Below, piece by piece: positions 24,767-34,741 of a stretch of DNA of 64,000 nt. Each line of letters starts with the position of its first letter. Positions within the stretch are counted from its first letter, which is position 1. The DNA lies in the NCBI GenBank assembly GCA_934463165.1, contig CAKSJG010000013.1, positions 1 through 64,000 on the forward strand, read 5' to 3'. The translations under genes and the position numbers were made by a program. The notes beneath the pieces are model-generated. The model saw only the letters and a list, made by a program, of their open reading frames with translations. It was not told the DNA's origin and did no database searches. This DNA is from an uncultured Clostridia bacterium (lineage in GTDB: Bacteria > Bacillota > Clostridia > UMGS1810).

Positions 24767-27625
24767 TTATATTTCCCAGTCATCTATATCGGTATCATAT
24801 GCATTAACATCTGTTTCACCCATACCGAAAGGTGTGAGCTTAACGGTTATGCTGACCTTATCATCGGATTTTACATGAATTCTTATTCTTTTTGCATCCG
24901 GAATGCTGTCATTTTTCACGATCGGGCTTGACGGAAGCGGCTGTGACGCTTCAACAGCAATTTCACCGGGCTTGCTGCAGATATATTCAAGCTTAACTTT
25001 TTTTCCGTCTTTTGAAAGTATCACCGTATTTCCGTTTATTTCTGCGTCTGCCGTTGTTTGCATAAACCAATAAACATCCGACATGCCTTTAAGCTTTATT
25101 TCATCTCTTATAACAAGACTCGTTCGGCTATCGGTAAAAAGCAGTCCCCTTTTTGCGGAGTCCGCATTTTTTTTAAGAACGTCGGTCATGTCGATAACCG
25201 CTGCTGCAATGTTATCGCTGCTTCTGAATTTTGTTATGTCTGCCTTTGAATAAACATTTTGATCCGGACCCGAATCCGGATTAATAACAACGGTATTATG
25301 CGATTCCGCCCTTGCCTTAAAGAGACTCCAGCGCGCTCCGTATTCGGCATAATCGGAGGTCTGCGGAAGGTCAAGCGGCACCATTCCGTAATCGACGGCC
25401 CACCTTACACCTCCGTAATCATAGACGAATGTCCCTGTGTCAAGCTGCGAATGATAAATTATTCTGCCGTTTTTACGCGTTGTATATCCTGCATGAACAG
25501 CGGCATAAATCATGTCTCCGGAATTTCGGATATTTTTGAAAACCGCACCTTCATCGGGATAGAGCGAATCCCCTGTAAGCAGCACGCCGCTTTTCGGAAT
25601 TTTAATATCATACCATAAAAGCGAAAGTACGCTGTCTTCAATATCTGCCGTCTTACCGTCCGACATGAAAAGAACTTCTTCTGTAACCTGCATGTCATTA
25701 TATTTATTTCCAAGCCAGTACATTTCGGGCACATAAATACTTCTCTGACCTCCGTCACCGTAGTTGAATATTGCGCAATCAGATTGAAAATCAAGCTCAT
25801 AACGCGCTGTGTTTTTCAGCCCGGGAAAATCGTCGAGAGAACAGCAATGCCCAAACACCCCCGACAGTGACGAAAGCATTTTTACGCAATACTGCGTCGT
25901 ATATTCCCAGTAGTCCGGTCCCTCATGCCACGAACCGTCATCACCGTAGAAATTCATCATTATTCCGGACGCGGTCACGGCATTTGAAACAATGTATCTG
26001 CAAATTCCGGGATACACATCCATAAACGCAAGAGCCGCCATAACCGCCCCGCCGTTTAAAACAATATTATGATTGTTAGTGCCGGCAACTCCGCTTCCCA
26101 AGGGTCCGTTCAGCGTCTGATATGCAATTGTATACGGATAGAACCCGTTTTGAAAAATTCCTTTTTCAACCGTTTCGCGCTGATACGGAGAAAATGCGTC
26201 ATACATCCAATCATATCCTATTGCTGCTGCGGCGCACATTTCCGCAGTATCTATTTCATGCTTTGGATGCCAGTCGGGAAATTTGCTGACCGAATATAAA
26301 TCTATCCACGCTCTGTCTGCATACTTACTCTCTCCGGTAAGCTGATATGCCATGCCGAGAGTATACATGTTTTTCAGACAATCTCTCGATACAGCCAAAA
26401 GCCTTACACCGTCTCTGAGCTCATATTTCAGCGCCCGGCGGTTTTTAAGAAGACGGTCGGCATTTTCCATTACCTCTTTATACCATCTTTGCTTATACAG
26501 ATTTATTTTAATTTCCTCACGTATCCTATCAAAATCCTTCTTTGAAGCATGAATACGCGGGTGAGCGTTATTTGAATCTGACATATTATATGCGGATTTA
26601 ATATCTTTTTCACTTATTTTTTCATCTATGCCGCCTAATACTGTATCATTTGTTATAATAATAACCTTTTCGCTTTTTCCCGGCGATTCTGTAAATACAT
26701 CGCCCTCATAAATACGATAATTATCTACCGTAAATTTACAATGATTTGCCTCCGCGTCCGATGTAAGACCGCAATATACTCTGAATGTTCCTACTCTTGT
26801 ACCTATGCAAAAGCTTTTTTCAAATTCTGTACTTCCGGGTACTTCATTTCCGTCAATATAGTATTTTCTGATTCTTTTTGAATAGTTATATACAGCCGAT
26901 ACACGGTATTTTTTGTTTTCCGAAAGATTTATGTTTGTTTTGCCGACTGCAAGTATTCCGCCCTTCATCACATTGCAGACTGTCGAATATATTGCATTGT
27001 CATCCTTCAAAAACACAGCGAATGAGGTTTTGGGCATATCGATTATTTTAAATTCAAAATCATATACAACACTGTCCGATAAAGTATACGCGTCTCTGAC
27101 ATCTATATGAAAATCACTCGTGTTCTTTCTTTCAAAAAGAATTTCGCCGTTTTGCGGTGAAATAATATTTCCCCTTGACGCAACGACAAAAGGTATACTT
27201 CCTCCGGGCAAATCATCAAATGATTCGTTTACGACAACTCTGCCGTCTGTGCTGTCATTTATCGAAAATGCCGTAACGGCGCTTGATGCGGGTATAAGTC
27301 TTTCGTCCCAAAAAATTGGCTTATATTCATATGCGTCGTCATACATTTCAGGAATTGTGCTTTTAACATCGGAATGCGGACTTACTTTTGCACAGGATAC
27401 CGAAACAAGCATATCGCCGTTATATTTTGCCAGGCAAAGCATGTATTCTTTGGTTTTATCATAATAATTCGGTGCAGAGGCATAAACAGTGCCCGATTTC
27501 AGATTGACTGCAGCTACAGCCGCATTAACGCTGCACTCTGCTGTCATTCCGGCAAAAATAACTATAATTACAGATACAAAAAGAATGCCTATACCGCGCA
27601 TTAATTTTGCTTTTTTCTCATACAC
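24767..27625 (-). CDS. Secreted heparinase II/III-family lyase with N-terminal recurrent domain
   Basis: A 952-residue exported protein. Signal or anchor segment about 8-35. Residues 38-125 are the recurrent aromatic-Trp domain, here at the N-terminus (SGTVYASAPNYYDKTKEYM, YKPIFWDERLIPASS). A LamG-type domain follows at about 130-310. The heparinase II/III toroid starts near 355 (HPRIHASKKDF) and includes FPDWHPKHEIDTAEMCAAAA, YDWMYDAFSP and NNHNIVLNGGAV; the beta-sandwich has YHSQLDTGTFVYDYGGVRW and RAESHNTVVINP with its conserved His. GTG at 27625 is the likely start, preceded by GGCGGAGGTG. The toroid and sandwich are very similar to those of the upstream 1427-residue gene, so the pair arose by tandem duplication. 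No SLH anchor. Confidence 0.88.
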   Translation of the reverse strand: MYEKKAKLMRGIGILFVSVIIVIFAGMTAECSVNAAVAAVNLKSGTVYASAPNYYDKTKEYMLCLAKYNGDMLVSVSCAKVSPHSDVKSTIPEMYDDAYEYKPIFWDERLIPASSAVTAFSINDSTDGRVVVNESFDDLPGGSIPFVVASRGNIISPQNGEILFERKNTSDFHIDVRDAYTLSDSVVYDFEFKIIDMPKTSFAVFLKDDNAIYSTVCNVMKGGILAVGKTNINLSENKKYRVSAVYNYSKRIRKYYIDGNEVPGSTEFEKSFCIGTRVGTFRVYCGLTSDAEANHCKFTVDNYRIYEGDVFTESPGKSEKVIIITNDTVLGGIDEKISEKDIKSAYNMSDSNNAHPRIHASKKDFDRIREEIKINLYKQRWYKEVMENADRLLKNRRALKYELRDGVRLLAVSRDCLKNMYTLGMAYQLTGESKYADRAWIDLYSVSKFPDWHPKHEIDTAEMCAAAAIGYDWMYDAFSPYQRETVEKGIFQNGFYPYTIAYQTLNGPLGSGVAGTNNHNIVLNGGAVMAALAFMDVYPGICRYIVSNAVTASGIMMNFYGDDGSWHEGPDYWEYTTQYCVKMLSSLSGVFGHCCSLDDFPGLKNTARYELDFQSDCAIFNYGDGGQRSIYVPEMYWLGNKYNDMQVTEEVLFMSDGKTADIEDSVLSLLWYDIKIPKSGVLLTGDSLYPDEGAVFKNIRNSGDMIYAAVHAGYTTRKNGRIIYHSQLDTGTFVYDYGGVRWAVDYGMVPLDLPQTSDYAEYGARWSLFKARAESHNTVVINPDSGPDQNVYSKADITKFRSSDNIAAAVIDMTDVLKKNADSAKRGLLFTDSRTSLVIRDEIKLKGMSDVYWFMQTTADAEINGNTVILSKDGKKVKLEYICSKPGEIAVEASQPLPSSPIVKNDSIPDAKRIRIHVKSDDKVSITVKLTPFGMGETDVNAYDTDIDDWEI

Positions 27626-27695
27626 CGAATCACCTCCGCCGTATTGATTCATACTCCGATGAGAATATATAATACCCTCATCGGATATAATGCCA

Positions 27696-30600
27696 TCAGT
27701 TAATACCTGTTACGGCTATCTCCGTTATACTGTTCCAACCGCCTATTCCCTGTGCGCTGTTGCCGTCACAGCCTATTTTTATATAGCGGACTCTTCTTGC
27801 ACCCAATGAATACTGTTCATATTCCGTGCTTTCTCCGCCGGACCAATCGTCAAAAATTTTATCCCACGTATTGCCGTCTGACGAAAGGCTGATATCAAAT
27901 TTTGTTTTTCGTACATTACCCGAGGCAAATGCTATCATCAAAGAATCAAGCACAGCTTCATTTTCAAGCTCAATTATTATATACTGACCCGTTCCCTGCG
28001 CTGACCAGCGTGTTGACAAATCGCCGTCAAGAACGTTCATTATATTGTTTTCGGGCTGGGGCTCTGCGCTTGCAATTATATTTGCAATCTGCACAGACTG
28101 CCTGCCTCCGATTACGGCTGCTTTTGGGATAACAGCATATTTAACCGTATATGTCACATAATTCTCCGCGTCGTTTTTATCTGTAAGCTTTATTTCACTT
28201 TGCGAATTAAAATCCCGAGCGGTCTTTATTTCTGCGATGTATTTATCGGTATCGCAGTCAATTTCGATATCGGGCACGGATGTAAATTTTCCGTACGGGA
28301 AAATCATTTTTGCACTTCTTCCGCTGTCAAATTCAAGTGCCGTTCCGCCCGACTGCGCCGAACGAAGCGAAGGCTTTTCGGGAATGGCACCATCGGGAAT
28401 CTGCCATGTATCTATCGGTGTATTATACTTTTCAACACCTGAATCTGCCATGCCGACAGGCGTAAGCTTAGCAGTTATATTTATGTCACCCGAACCTTTT
28501 GCAACAATCCGTATTCTTTTTGCATTCGGAATTATATCATTATTTACAGTCGGACTTGTGGGCAGCGGCTTGGAATCTTCAACAACGATCTCCGTTGCAG
28601 CATTTGAAATGTATTCAAATTTAACCTTTTTACCGTTTTTGGAAAGAATCGCCGTATTTCCGTTTATCTCAACATCCGCCGTAGTTTGCATAAACCAATA
28701 TACATCGGACTGTGTTTCGAGATTTATTTCATCTCGCACAACAAGACTCGTTCTGTTATCCGTAAAGAAAAGTCCCCTCTTTGCTCCTACTGTGTTTTTC
28801 TTAAGCACATCCGACATATCAACAACTGCAATTCCTCCGCGCTCCTTTGTTTCAAACCTTGTTATTTCCGCTTTTGAAAGAACGCTGTGATCGGGACCGG
28901 AATCGGGATTTACAACAACCGTATTATGAGATTCCGCTCTTGCCTTATACATCCTCCAGCGCGTTCCGAATTCACTGTAGTCAGCCGTTTCGGGAAGGTC
29001 ATACGGAGCCATTCCGAGGTCCTCCGCCCATCTGATGCCGCCGTAATCGTATACAAATGTACCTGCGTCAAGCTGTGAATGGTATATTATCATGCCTTTT
29101 TTCCTTGACGTATACCCTGCATGAACAGCTGCATATATTCCTCCGCTTGAAATCCAGTCATCTCTGAATGTTGCACCCTCATCGGGATAGAGAGAATCCT
29201 TTGACATGCTTACATTGTCGCTTGTTATGCCCGTATCATACCAAAGGAGCGAAAGAACGCTGTCTTCTATATCTGCCGCTTTTCCGCCCGACATTTTAAT
29301 TACAGCCTCCGTTACACCTTTTTCTCCGTAATTATTGCCGAGCCAATACATCTCGGGAACATAAAGATTTACCTGAGTACCGTCGCCGTAGTTGAATATT
29401 CCCGTATCAGACTGAAAATTAAGAATATAGTTTGCAGTCGTTGAAAGCCCCTCGGTAAGATCAAGCCTGAAAGTGGTATTCAGAGCACTGTTAAGACTTG
29501 AAAACATTTTTGTCATATACTGTGTTGCATATTCCCAATAATGCGGTCCCTCATACCATGCACCGTCGGGGCCGTACAAAACAAGCATTCTGTCGGATGC
29601 ATTGATTGCACCGGCTGCAATATACTGCGCAATTTCGGGGTATATATCCATAAACGCAAGTGCGGCAACGGTTGCGCCGCCGTTTAATACTATGTTATGA
29701 TTGTTACGCGTAAGCACAACCCCTCCGAAAGGACCGTTTTTGGTCTGATATGCAAGAGCAAACGGATAAAAACCGTTTTGATATATTCCGTTTTCAATAG
29801 CCCGCCTCTGCTCTTCGGAGAATGCATCATACATCCAGTCATATCCTACAGCTACCGCCGCACACATTTCGCTGACATCTATATCATGCTTTGGATGCCA
29901 ATCCGGGAAAGAGCAAACGGACTCTAAATCTACCCAGGCTCTTTCGGCATAAGCTTTGTTGCCCGTAAGCTGATATGCCATACCGAGAGTATACATGTTT
30001 TTCAGACAGTCTCTGCTGACATGGAGAAGTCTTACGCCGTCGCGAAGCTCATATATAAGCGGGGTACGCTCTTTAAGAAGCAAATCAGCTCTCTCGAAAA
30101 CCTCTTTTGCCCATTCAGCTTTAAGGGAATTTGTCTTGATTTCTTCCTTTATTTTTTCAAAATCCGCTTTTGTTGCTTGTATTCTCGGGTGAACCCCTTT
30201 AAGGGGCGAAGCGTCATATGCCACTGCGACATCAGCAGCGGATGGCTTTATATAGAAAAGATAGTTGTTAAGCTCCTGCAATGTTTCTTCCTGAACCGGA
30301 GGCTTAAATTCATTTTCACCGGCAATTATCATACCGCCGCTGTCGCATGTTTCATCAACATATGTTTTCATACCGAGACACTGCTCAAAGAATTTTACGA
30401 CATTTATATATTTGATACCTTTTCTTTCTTCAACAATCGAATTGTCGGCTTTTCTTCCTCCGATTATAATATCAGCGCCCTCCGACGCATATCCGATACC
30501 GAAAGCCCTGCACAGCTCCTCGGCAACCGCATATGACTGCGCACCTGTTTTTTCGGGAACGGTTTTTACATACGATTTTTCGCCGTCTTTATATACCGCT

Positions 30601-31979
30601 GCGCTTCTCGTATGGAATGCGTAATAACCGTCGAGCAATGCCTTAATGTTGTTATAGTCAAAAATTGTGTTTTTTTCGTTGATCTTTATTTCTCTTTTAG
30701 CATCGCTTATATCATCAAGCGGCTTATCGCTCTCATACACGCGCATATTGTCTATCAGAAATTTTGCATGCATTGCCGCTACATCGGCTGCGGCGCCGCA
30801 ATAAACTCTGAACACTCCGACCTTTGAAGCGTCGGAAAAACCTGCCTCAATTGCAATATTTTGAGCAACTGCATTTCCGTCAACATAAAAATCGCGCACT
30901 CTGTCGAAATAGTTATATACTGCGGATATATGATACCATTTGTTTTTCGTTATTTTAATTTCTTTGCCGCCTAAGATCAATGTTGCGCCCGCGGATACAT
31001 CAAAAACCGAAGAATACACGGCATTATCATCCTTAAGCCGCACAATAAACGATGTAGTGTCAGGCTCTTCAACTTTAAAATCAAGCTCATATACAACATA
31101 ATCCGATGAAGAATACGCGCCCTGCGCATCCATGTGGAAGTCGCTTGAGTTAAAGCGTTCAAACTGTACTGCAGTGTTGTCGCCGTCCTTGCACTGAGCT
31201 ATCGTATTGCTCCTTGACGCAACCATAAACGGAACGGCGTTTTCAAAGCCTTCGTTTATTATAACTCTGCCTCCGGCTTCAGCTTTGGTTTTAATTAGTT
31301 TTTCTTCTTCGGCATTTTCGTTATAAACGGCAGTCGGATAATCCTTAAGCGGTGAAAGTCCGCTGTTTATGTTAACATTGTCTATCACATATCCGTACGA
31401 TACTTCATCCGATGAATTAAATGCAAATTCTATACCCGCGATGTCCGATACTATAACTCCGATAAGCCTGTAGCCCTTATATACCGCCCTTGAATCAACG
31501 TAAAAATCCATCGTCTTATTCTCGGGATTTATGCACAGAGTGTATTTTGTCATTCTTCTGCTGCTGTAGCCCGAAAGCTGTCTGCCGTCAAAAGCACATA
31601 CCTTGTTTAGGGCGGCAAAATTCAAAAGAGCCGTCTTTATTCCGGATGAACTTTTTATGTTAAAGCTTCCCTCAATATCTTTTCCCGTGCTCATCATATC
31701 AAACGATATGCATATCTTTTTTGCAGAATTAAAGTCAAATGAAACAGTTGTATCTTTCTTGAATGTTGATACAAACAATCCTTTGTTTCTCTCGGCATAT
31801 TCCTTTATAAAATACGATACTGCGTCTACCGACAAATCGTCGGGTACGGAATTTGTCGCATAGCCGTTAAATGTCTGGCTGTACAAAAGCTCCTTACCTT
31901 CGATTTCAGCCGCATATACCGCAGTGAATGCAGATAAAATCACGCATAGTGCCGTAAACCACAAAATAACTTTTTTCAT
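27696..31979 (-). CDS. Giant secreted heparinase II/III lyase with LamG and F5/8C domains
   Basis: A 1427-residue exported modular enzyme. Signal peptide 1-23 (VYAA). Two LamG-type domains lie at about 28-205 and 225-430. Residues about 455-580 resemble a copper amine oxidase N-terminal-like stalk domain (GADIIIGGRKADN, YINVVKFFEQCLGMKTYVDE). The lyase toroid begins near 610 (HPRIQATKADFEKI), with FPDWHPKHDIDVSEM and NNHNIVLNGG; the beta-sandwich contains YHSQLDAGTFVYDYGG and RAESHNTVVVNPDSG. The C-terminus is an F5/8 type C (discoidin) domain, from about 1285 (DLSTRWSAQGTGQYIIIEL). Such domains bind carbohydrates. Third gene of block 1; 18 bp downstream of the SLH gene. Confidence 0.9.
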   Translation of the reverse strand: MKKVILWFTALCVILSAFTAVYAAEIEGKELLYSQTFNGYATNSVPDDLSVDAVSYFIKEYAERNKGLFVSTFKKDTTVSFDFNSAKKICISFDMMSTGKDIEGSFNIKSSSGIKTALLNFAALNKVCAFDGRQLSGYSSRRMTKYTLCINPENKTMDFYVDSRAVYKGYRLIGVIVSDIAGIEFAFNSSDEVSYGYVIDNVNINSGLSPLKDYPTAVYNENAEEEKLIKTKAEAGGRVIINEGFENAVPFMVASRSNTIAQCKDGDNTAVQFERFNSSDFHMDAQGAYSSSDYVVYELDFKVEEPDTTSFIVRLKDDNAVYSSVFDVSAGATLILGGKEIKITKNKWYHISAVYNYFDRVRDFYVDGNAVAQNIAIEAGFSDASKVGVFRVYCGAAADVAAMHAKFLIDNMRVYESDKPLDDISDAKREIKINEKNTIFDYNNIKALLDGYYAFHTRSAAVYKDGEKSYVKTVPEKTGAQSYAVAEELCRAFGIGYASEGADIIIGGRKADNSIVEERKGIKYINVVKFFEQCLGMKTYVDETCDSGGMIIAGENEFKPPVQEETLQELNNYLFYIKPSAADVAVAYDASPLKGVHPRIQATKADFEKIKEEIKTNSLKAEWAKEVFERADLLLKERTPLIYELRDGVRLLHVSRDCLKNMYTLGMAYQLTGNKAYAERAWVDLESVCSFPDWHPKHDIDVSEMCAAVAVGYDWMYDAFSEEQRRAIENGIYQNGFYPFALAYQTKNGPFGGVVLTRNNHNIVLNGGATVAALAFMDIYPEIAQYIAAGAINASDRMLVLYGPDGAWYEGPHYWEYATQYMTKMFSSLNSALNTTFRLDLTEGLSTTANYILNFQSDTGIFNYGDGTQVNLYVPEMYWLGNNYGEKGVTEAVIKMSGGKAADIEDSVLSLLWYDTGITSDNVSMSKDSLYPDEGATFRDDWISSGGIYAAVHAGYTSRKKGMIIYHSQLDAGTFVYDYGGIRWAEDLGMAPYDLPETADYSEFGTRWRMYKARAESHNTVVVNPDSGPDHSVLSKAEITRFETKERGGIAVVDMSDVLKKNTVGAKRGLFFTDNRTSLVVRDEINLETQSDVYWFMQTTADVEINGNTAILSKNGKKVKFEYISNAATEIVVEDSKPLPTSPTVNNDIIPNAKRIRIVAKGSGDINITAKLTPVGMADSGVEKYNTPIDTWQIPDGAIPEKPSLRSAQSGGTALEFDSGRSAKMIFPYGKFTSVPDIEIDCDTDKYIAEIKTARDFNSQSEIKLTDKNDAENYVTYTVKYAVIPKAAVIGGRQSVQIANIIASAEPQPENNIMNVLDGDLSTRWSAQGTGQYIIIELENEAVLDSLMIAFASGNVRKTKFDISLSSDGNTWDKIFDDWSGGESTEYEQYSLGARRVRYIKIGCDGNSAQGIGGWNSITEIAVTGIN

Positions 31980-31997
31980 TCTCCGTCACCTCCCGAA

Positions 31998-34721
31998 CTA
32001 CCTGTATATATATACAGCCTTAAGCTCGTTGCTTCCCATTCTTACTATTATATTGTAAGCGTCTCCCGCTGCAGACGTATATGATAGTACCGAGTCTGTA
32101 TTCATCAGCACTACGCTGTCGGAATCGCTGTCGTAAACTGCCGCTGTTCCGCTGAATCTCCACGTGTTTTTTGCTGCCGCATCCGGATTCGGATCTCCGA
32201 TGGGCGTCGTGGTAAATATCATCGCGTTTTTTGAATATACCGTTGCAAAATAGTATACGGGAGTACCCCCGTGATTTGACGCGGTAGCTGCAACACCGCT
32301 TTTCAGAGCGAATTTTTTTCTGTCGAAATCACGCGAAATATTTCTGATGATATTATTTCCGGCAAGCGAAAAACGTATAATATCGCCTTTATTCAAGCAC
32401 GGATTATTAAAGCTTGCCGACGGATCTATGTTTTTTAAAACATCTTCATTTTCAATATAATATGCAGCAAACGACGTATCTACTCTATAGCCGCCGCTTA
32501 TTGTTTCTAAAGCAACTTCAAGCTTGAGTCCCGTTCCGCCGTCAGGTGTGACAGCATATGTCACATCATTTATCATAGCGCTTTTTGAGCCCGGTTTGAT
32601 ATTGGTATCCGTACCGTCGCTTTTAATAACCACTGCATTGCAAATTCCGAACCTATCAACATTATATGCTTCAATTTCGTAACATTGATTGCCGAGAGAA
32701 TCGTAAACGTTTTGTATTCTCGATATGCTGTTTGATTCGTTAAAATAATTTCTTACCGTATCGACGCAATAGCGGATATCCTCCGATTCAGACTTACTGC
32801 CTATTACAAACGCAGGGCAATCCTCGGGAACATAAAAATGCGGTGTTACCATCATTACGGCACGCATATAATAAATCATACTTCTCGATTCATTGCAGAA
32901 CGTATACTTTACAAGCTTGTCATCGTCGGGTTCGTTCCCTGTAAGAGTTCCGAGAATTTCTGCGTTTGACCCATTTGTGTATGTATCTATTTTGTTAATT
33001 TCATTGTTTCTGTTTACACCGTATCTGATAAGCTGTTCATTAGCCGCGCCGGATATATACAGCTTTGAATAAATTTCGTCAAATGACTTTATCCTTTTTG
33101 CATCAAGATATACTTTTTCATTTATGTCATAAACATATATTTCCCCGTCGGAATCCAGAAGCTTCATACTGCATGTATCGTCTATTCCGCTGCCTTTTTT
33201 CAGAGCTATAAAATATCCGAATTTAAGTCCTGTGCTTGTATCGGACAAGGCAGCTTCAATAATGCCGTCGGCAGAAAGAGAAAAAGTGAAGCTATCGCCC
33301 AATTTTGTTTTATTCAGATAATGCTGTTTGAAATAACTTCCGTAACCGTATTCCTTATCATCTATAACAATTTTTTCCTCGTCATTTCGAAAACCGTTTA
33401 TTTTTCCCGTTACCGTATCTGTGCTTATTATTATTTTATAAAGCTTTCCGTCATTTGCCTTATAAACCTGAGCAACGGCAAAATCCGGAATATCATCCAT
33501 TCCGATTTTTGTTCCGTTATGCCGGATGTTGTATTTTATATCGGAGCTTGTGCCGAAATCAAGAACACCGCTGTTTTGATCTGTTATTATTTCATCAAAT
33601 GAATTCACGGTATCAATAAGCATAACGGTATATTCATTTACGGATACCACATTGTATTTGCCGTTATCGTCATTATCGACAAGCTCAACATATCCGTCAG
33701 AGCCCGATATATCGGAAAGAGCATACTTCGGGCATGCCTTACCGTTGTAAAGAATCGCAAAGTCGGAATCAAGGCTGTAATTTACATCCTTTTTGTCTTC
33801 GTTTTCAAATACTGCCTTTGATTTGTCTGCCGATACAAAGTCATTGCTGTCAAGCGTTTTAACATTATTTTCGGATAAATCAAAGCACAAAACCGTATCT
33901 GCCGTACCTGCGTTATCCTTTACATATGCCTTTGCGAAAAAACCGAGCTTAGGCTCTGCCTCGCATTTATACGTTACAGAGTCTATTGTCACATACCCAT
34001 CGGCATAATCCGCATTCGGGTCATACAAAGAAGAATACGAATCTGCCGTTATGACTCCTTCCGTTATATATACGTCATATATTTTTTCAAGAACGGTATC
34101 GTTTGCCTTATATTTCAGACCGCCTTCCTCTATTGAATTTATATCGAAAATTTTACAGTTAAGAATATTTTTTATGAGAGCATAAAAATCGTTTGCATCA
34201 ATTGCATTGCTTCCGACTGCGTTTATATCTTCATCTATTTCGCATTCACGGGCCGTTTTTACATACCCTGCGGGGTAGCCTCCGTAAAGCGATGCCTTTA
34301 TACCGTATCCCAAAGCGGTTACAGCCATTTTATATGCCTCGTCTGCCGTTACGGCTCTTTGGGGGAAGAAGTTTTCATCCGGTGATATTATGCCGAGACT
34401 CAGAGCGTTTGCAACCGCGCCGTAGTAAGACGATTTTTCGGCAACGTCGCTAAAGGGAACACTGCCCGATTTTGAATCGGCACATTTCATAACAGACATA
34501 AGTCCGCTTATAAAATCGGCTCTTGTAACTTCGGCCGTATTTTTCGAAATGTCGGGCATTGCAATATCCAAGGCTTCAAGCAGTTCAACCGCAAAAACCG
34601 AATTATCGTTTAAAGCCGTATCGGCGTCCGCGGCGGAATCGCCGGCAAATACGGAATTTACGGATAATGCAGTACACAGAAGCACAAAGCTTAAAGCAAA
34701 TACCAATATTCTTTTTATCAT
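31998..34721 (-). CDS. N-terminal-SLH surface protein, S-layer-like
   Basis: A 907-residue exported protein. Signal peptide 1-26 (SVFAG). Residues about 45-200 hold SLH-type repeats (SVPFSDVAEKSSYYGAVANA, ISPDENFFPQRAVTADEAY and YGGYPAGYVKTARE) for cell-wall attachment. The remaining 700 residues are beta-rich with no catalytic family I recognise. They include DGYVTIDSVTYKC, FAILYNGKACPKY and VSVNEYTVMLIDT, which recur in the block-2 protein at 56316. The pattern resembles a self-assembling S-layer protein or scaffold. It is separated by 20 bp from the next upstream gene and 18 bp from the heparinase gene, so it is part of one transcript. Function as scaffold is inference. Confidence 0.83.
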   Translation of the reverse strand: MIKRILVFALSFVLLCTALSVNSVFAGDSAADADTALNDNSVFAVELLEALDIAMPDISKNTAEVTRADFISGLMSVMKCADSKSGSVPFSDVAEKSSYYGAVANALSLGIISPDENFFPQRAVTADEAYKMAVTALGYGIKASLYGGYPAGYVKTARECEIDEDINAVGSNAIDANDFYALIKNILNCKIFDINSIEEGGLKYKANDTVLEKIYDVYITEGVITADSYSSLYDPNADYADGYVTIDSVTYKCEAEPKLGFFAKAYVKDNAGTADTVLCFDLSENNVKTLDSNDFVSADKSKAVFENEDKKDVNYSLDSDFAILYNGKACPKYALSDISGSDGYVELVDNDDNGKYNVVSVNEYTVMLIDTVNSFDEIITDQNSGVLDFGTSSDIKYNIRHNGTKIGMDDIPDFAVAQVYKANDGKLYKIIISTDTVTGKINGFRNDEEKIVIDDKEYGYGSYFKQHYLNKTKLGDSFTFSLSADGIIEAALSDTSTGLKFGYFIALKKGSGIDDTCSMKLLDSDGEIYVYDINEKVYLDAKRIKSFDEIYSKLYISGAANEQLIRYGVNRNNEINKIDTYTNGSNAEILGTLTGNEPDDDKLVKYTFCNESRSMIYYMRAVMMVTPHFYVPEDCPAFVIGSKSESEDIRYCVDTVRNYFNESNSISRIQNVYDSLGNQCYEIEAYNVDRFGICNAVVIKSDGTDTNIKPGSKSAMINDVTYAVTPDGGTGLKLEVALETISGGYRVDTSFAAYYIENEDVLKNIDPSASFNNPCLNKGDIIRFSLAGNNIIRNISRDFDRKKFALKSGVAATASNHGGTPVYYFATVYSKNAMIFTTTPIGDPNPDAAAKNTWRFSGTAAVYDSDSDSVVLMNTDSVLSYTSAAGDAYNIIVRMGSNELKAVYIYR

Positions 34722-34741
34722 TGTGGATATCCCTCCGAACT

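Noticed and set aside
28237..28890. 217-codon plus-strand frame antisense to the 1427-residue lyase
   Set aside because: Shadow frame with no ribosome site; the minus-strand gene has clear domain structure throughout.
34193..34453. Arg-rich plus-strand frame within the SLH gene
   Set aside because: Antisense shadow of a well-supported minus-strand coding region.
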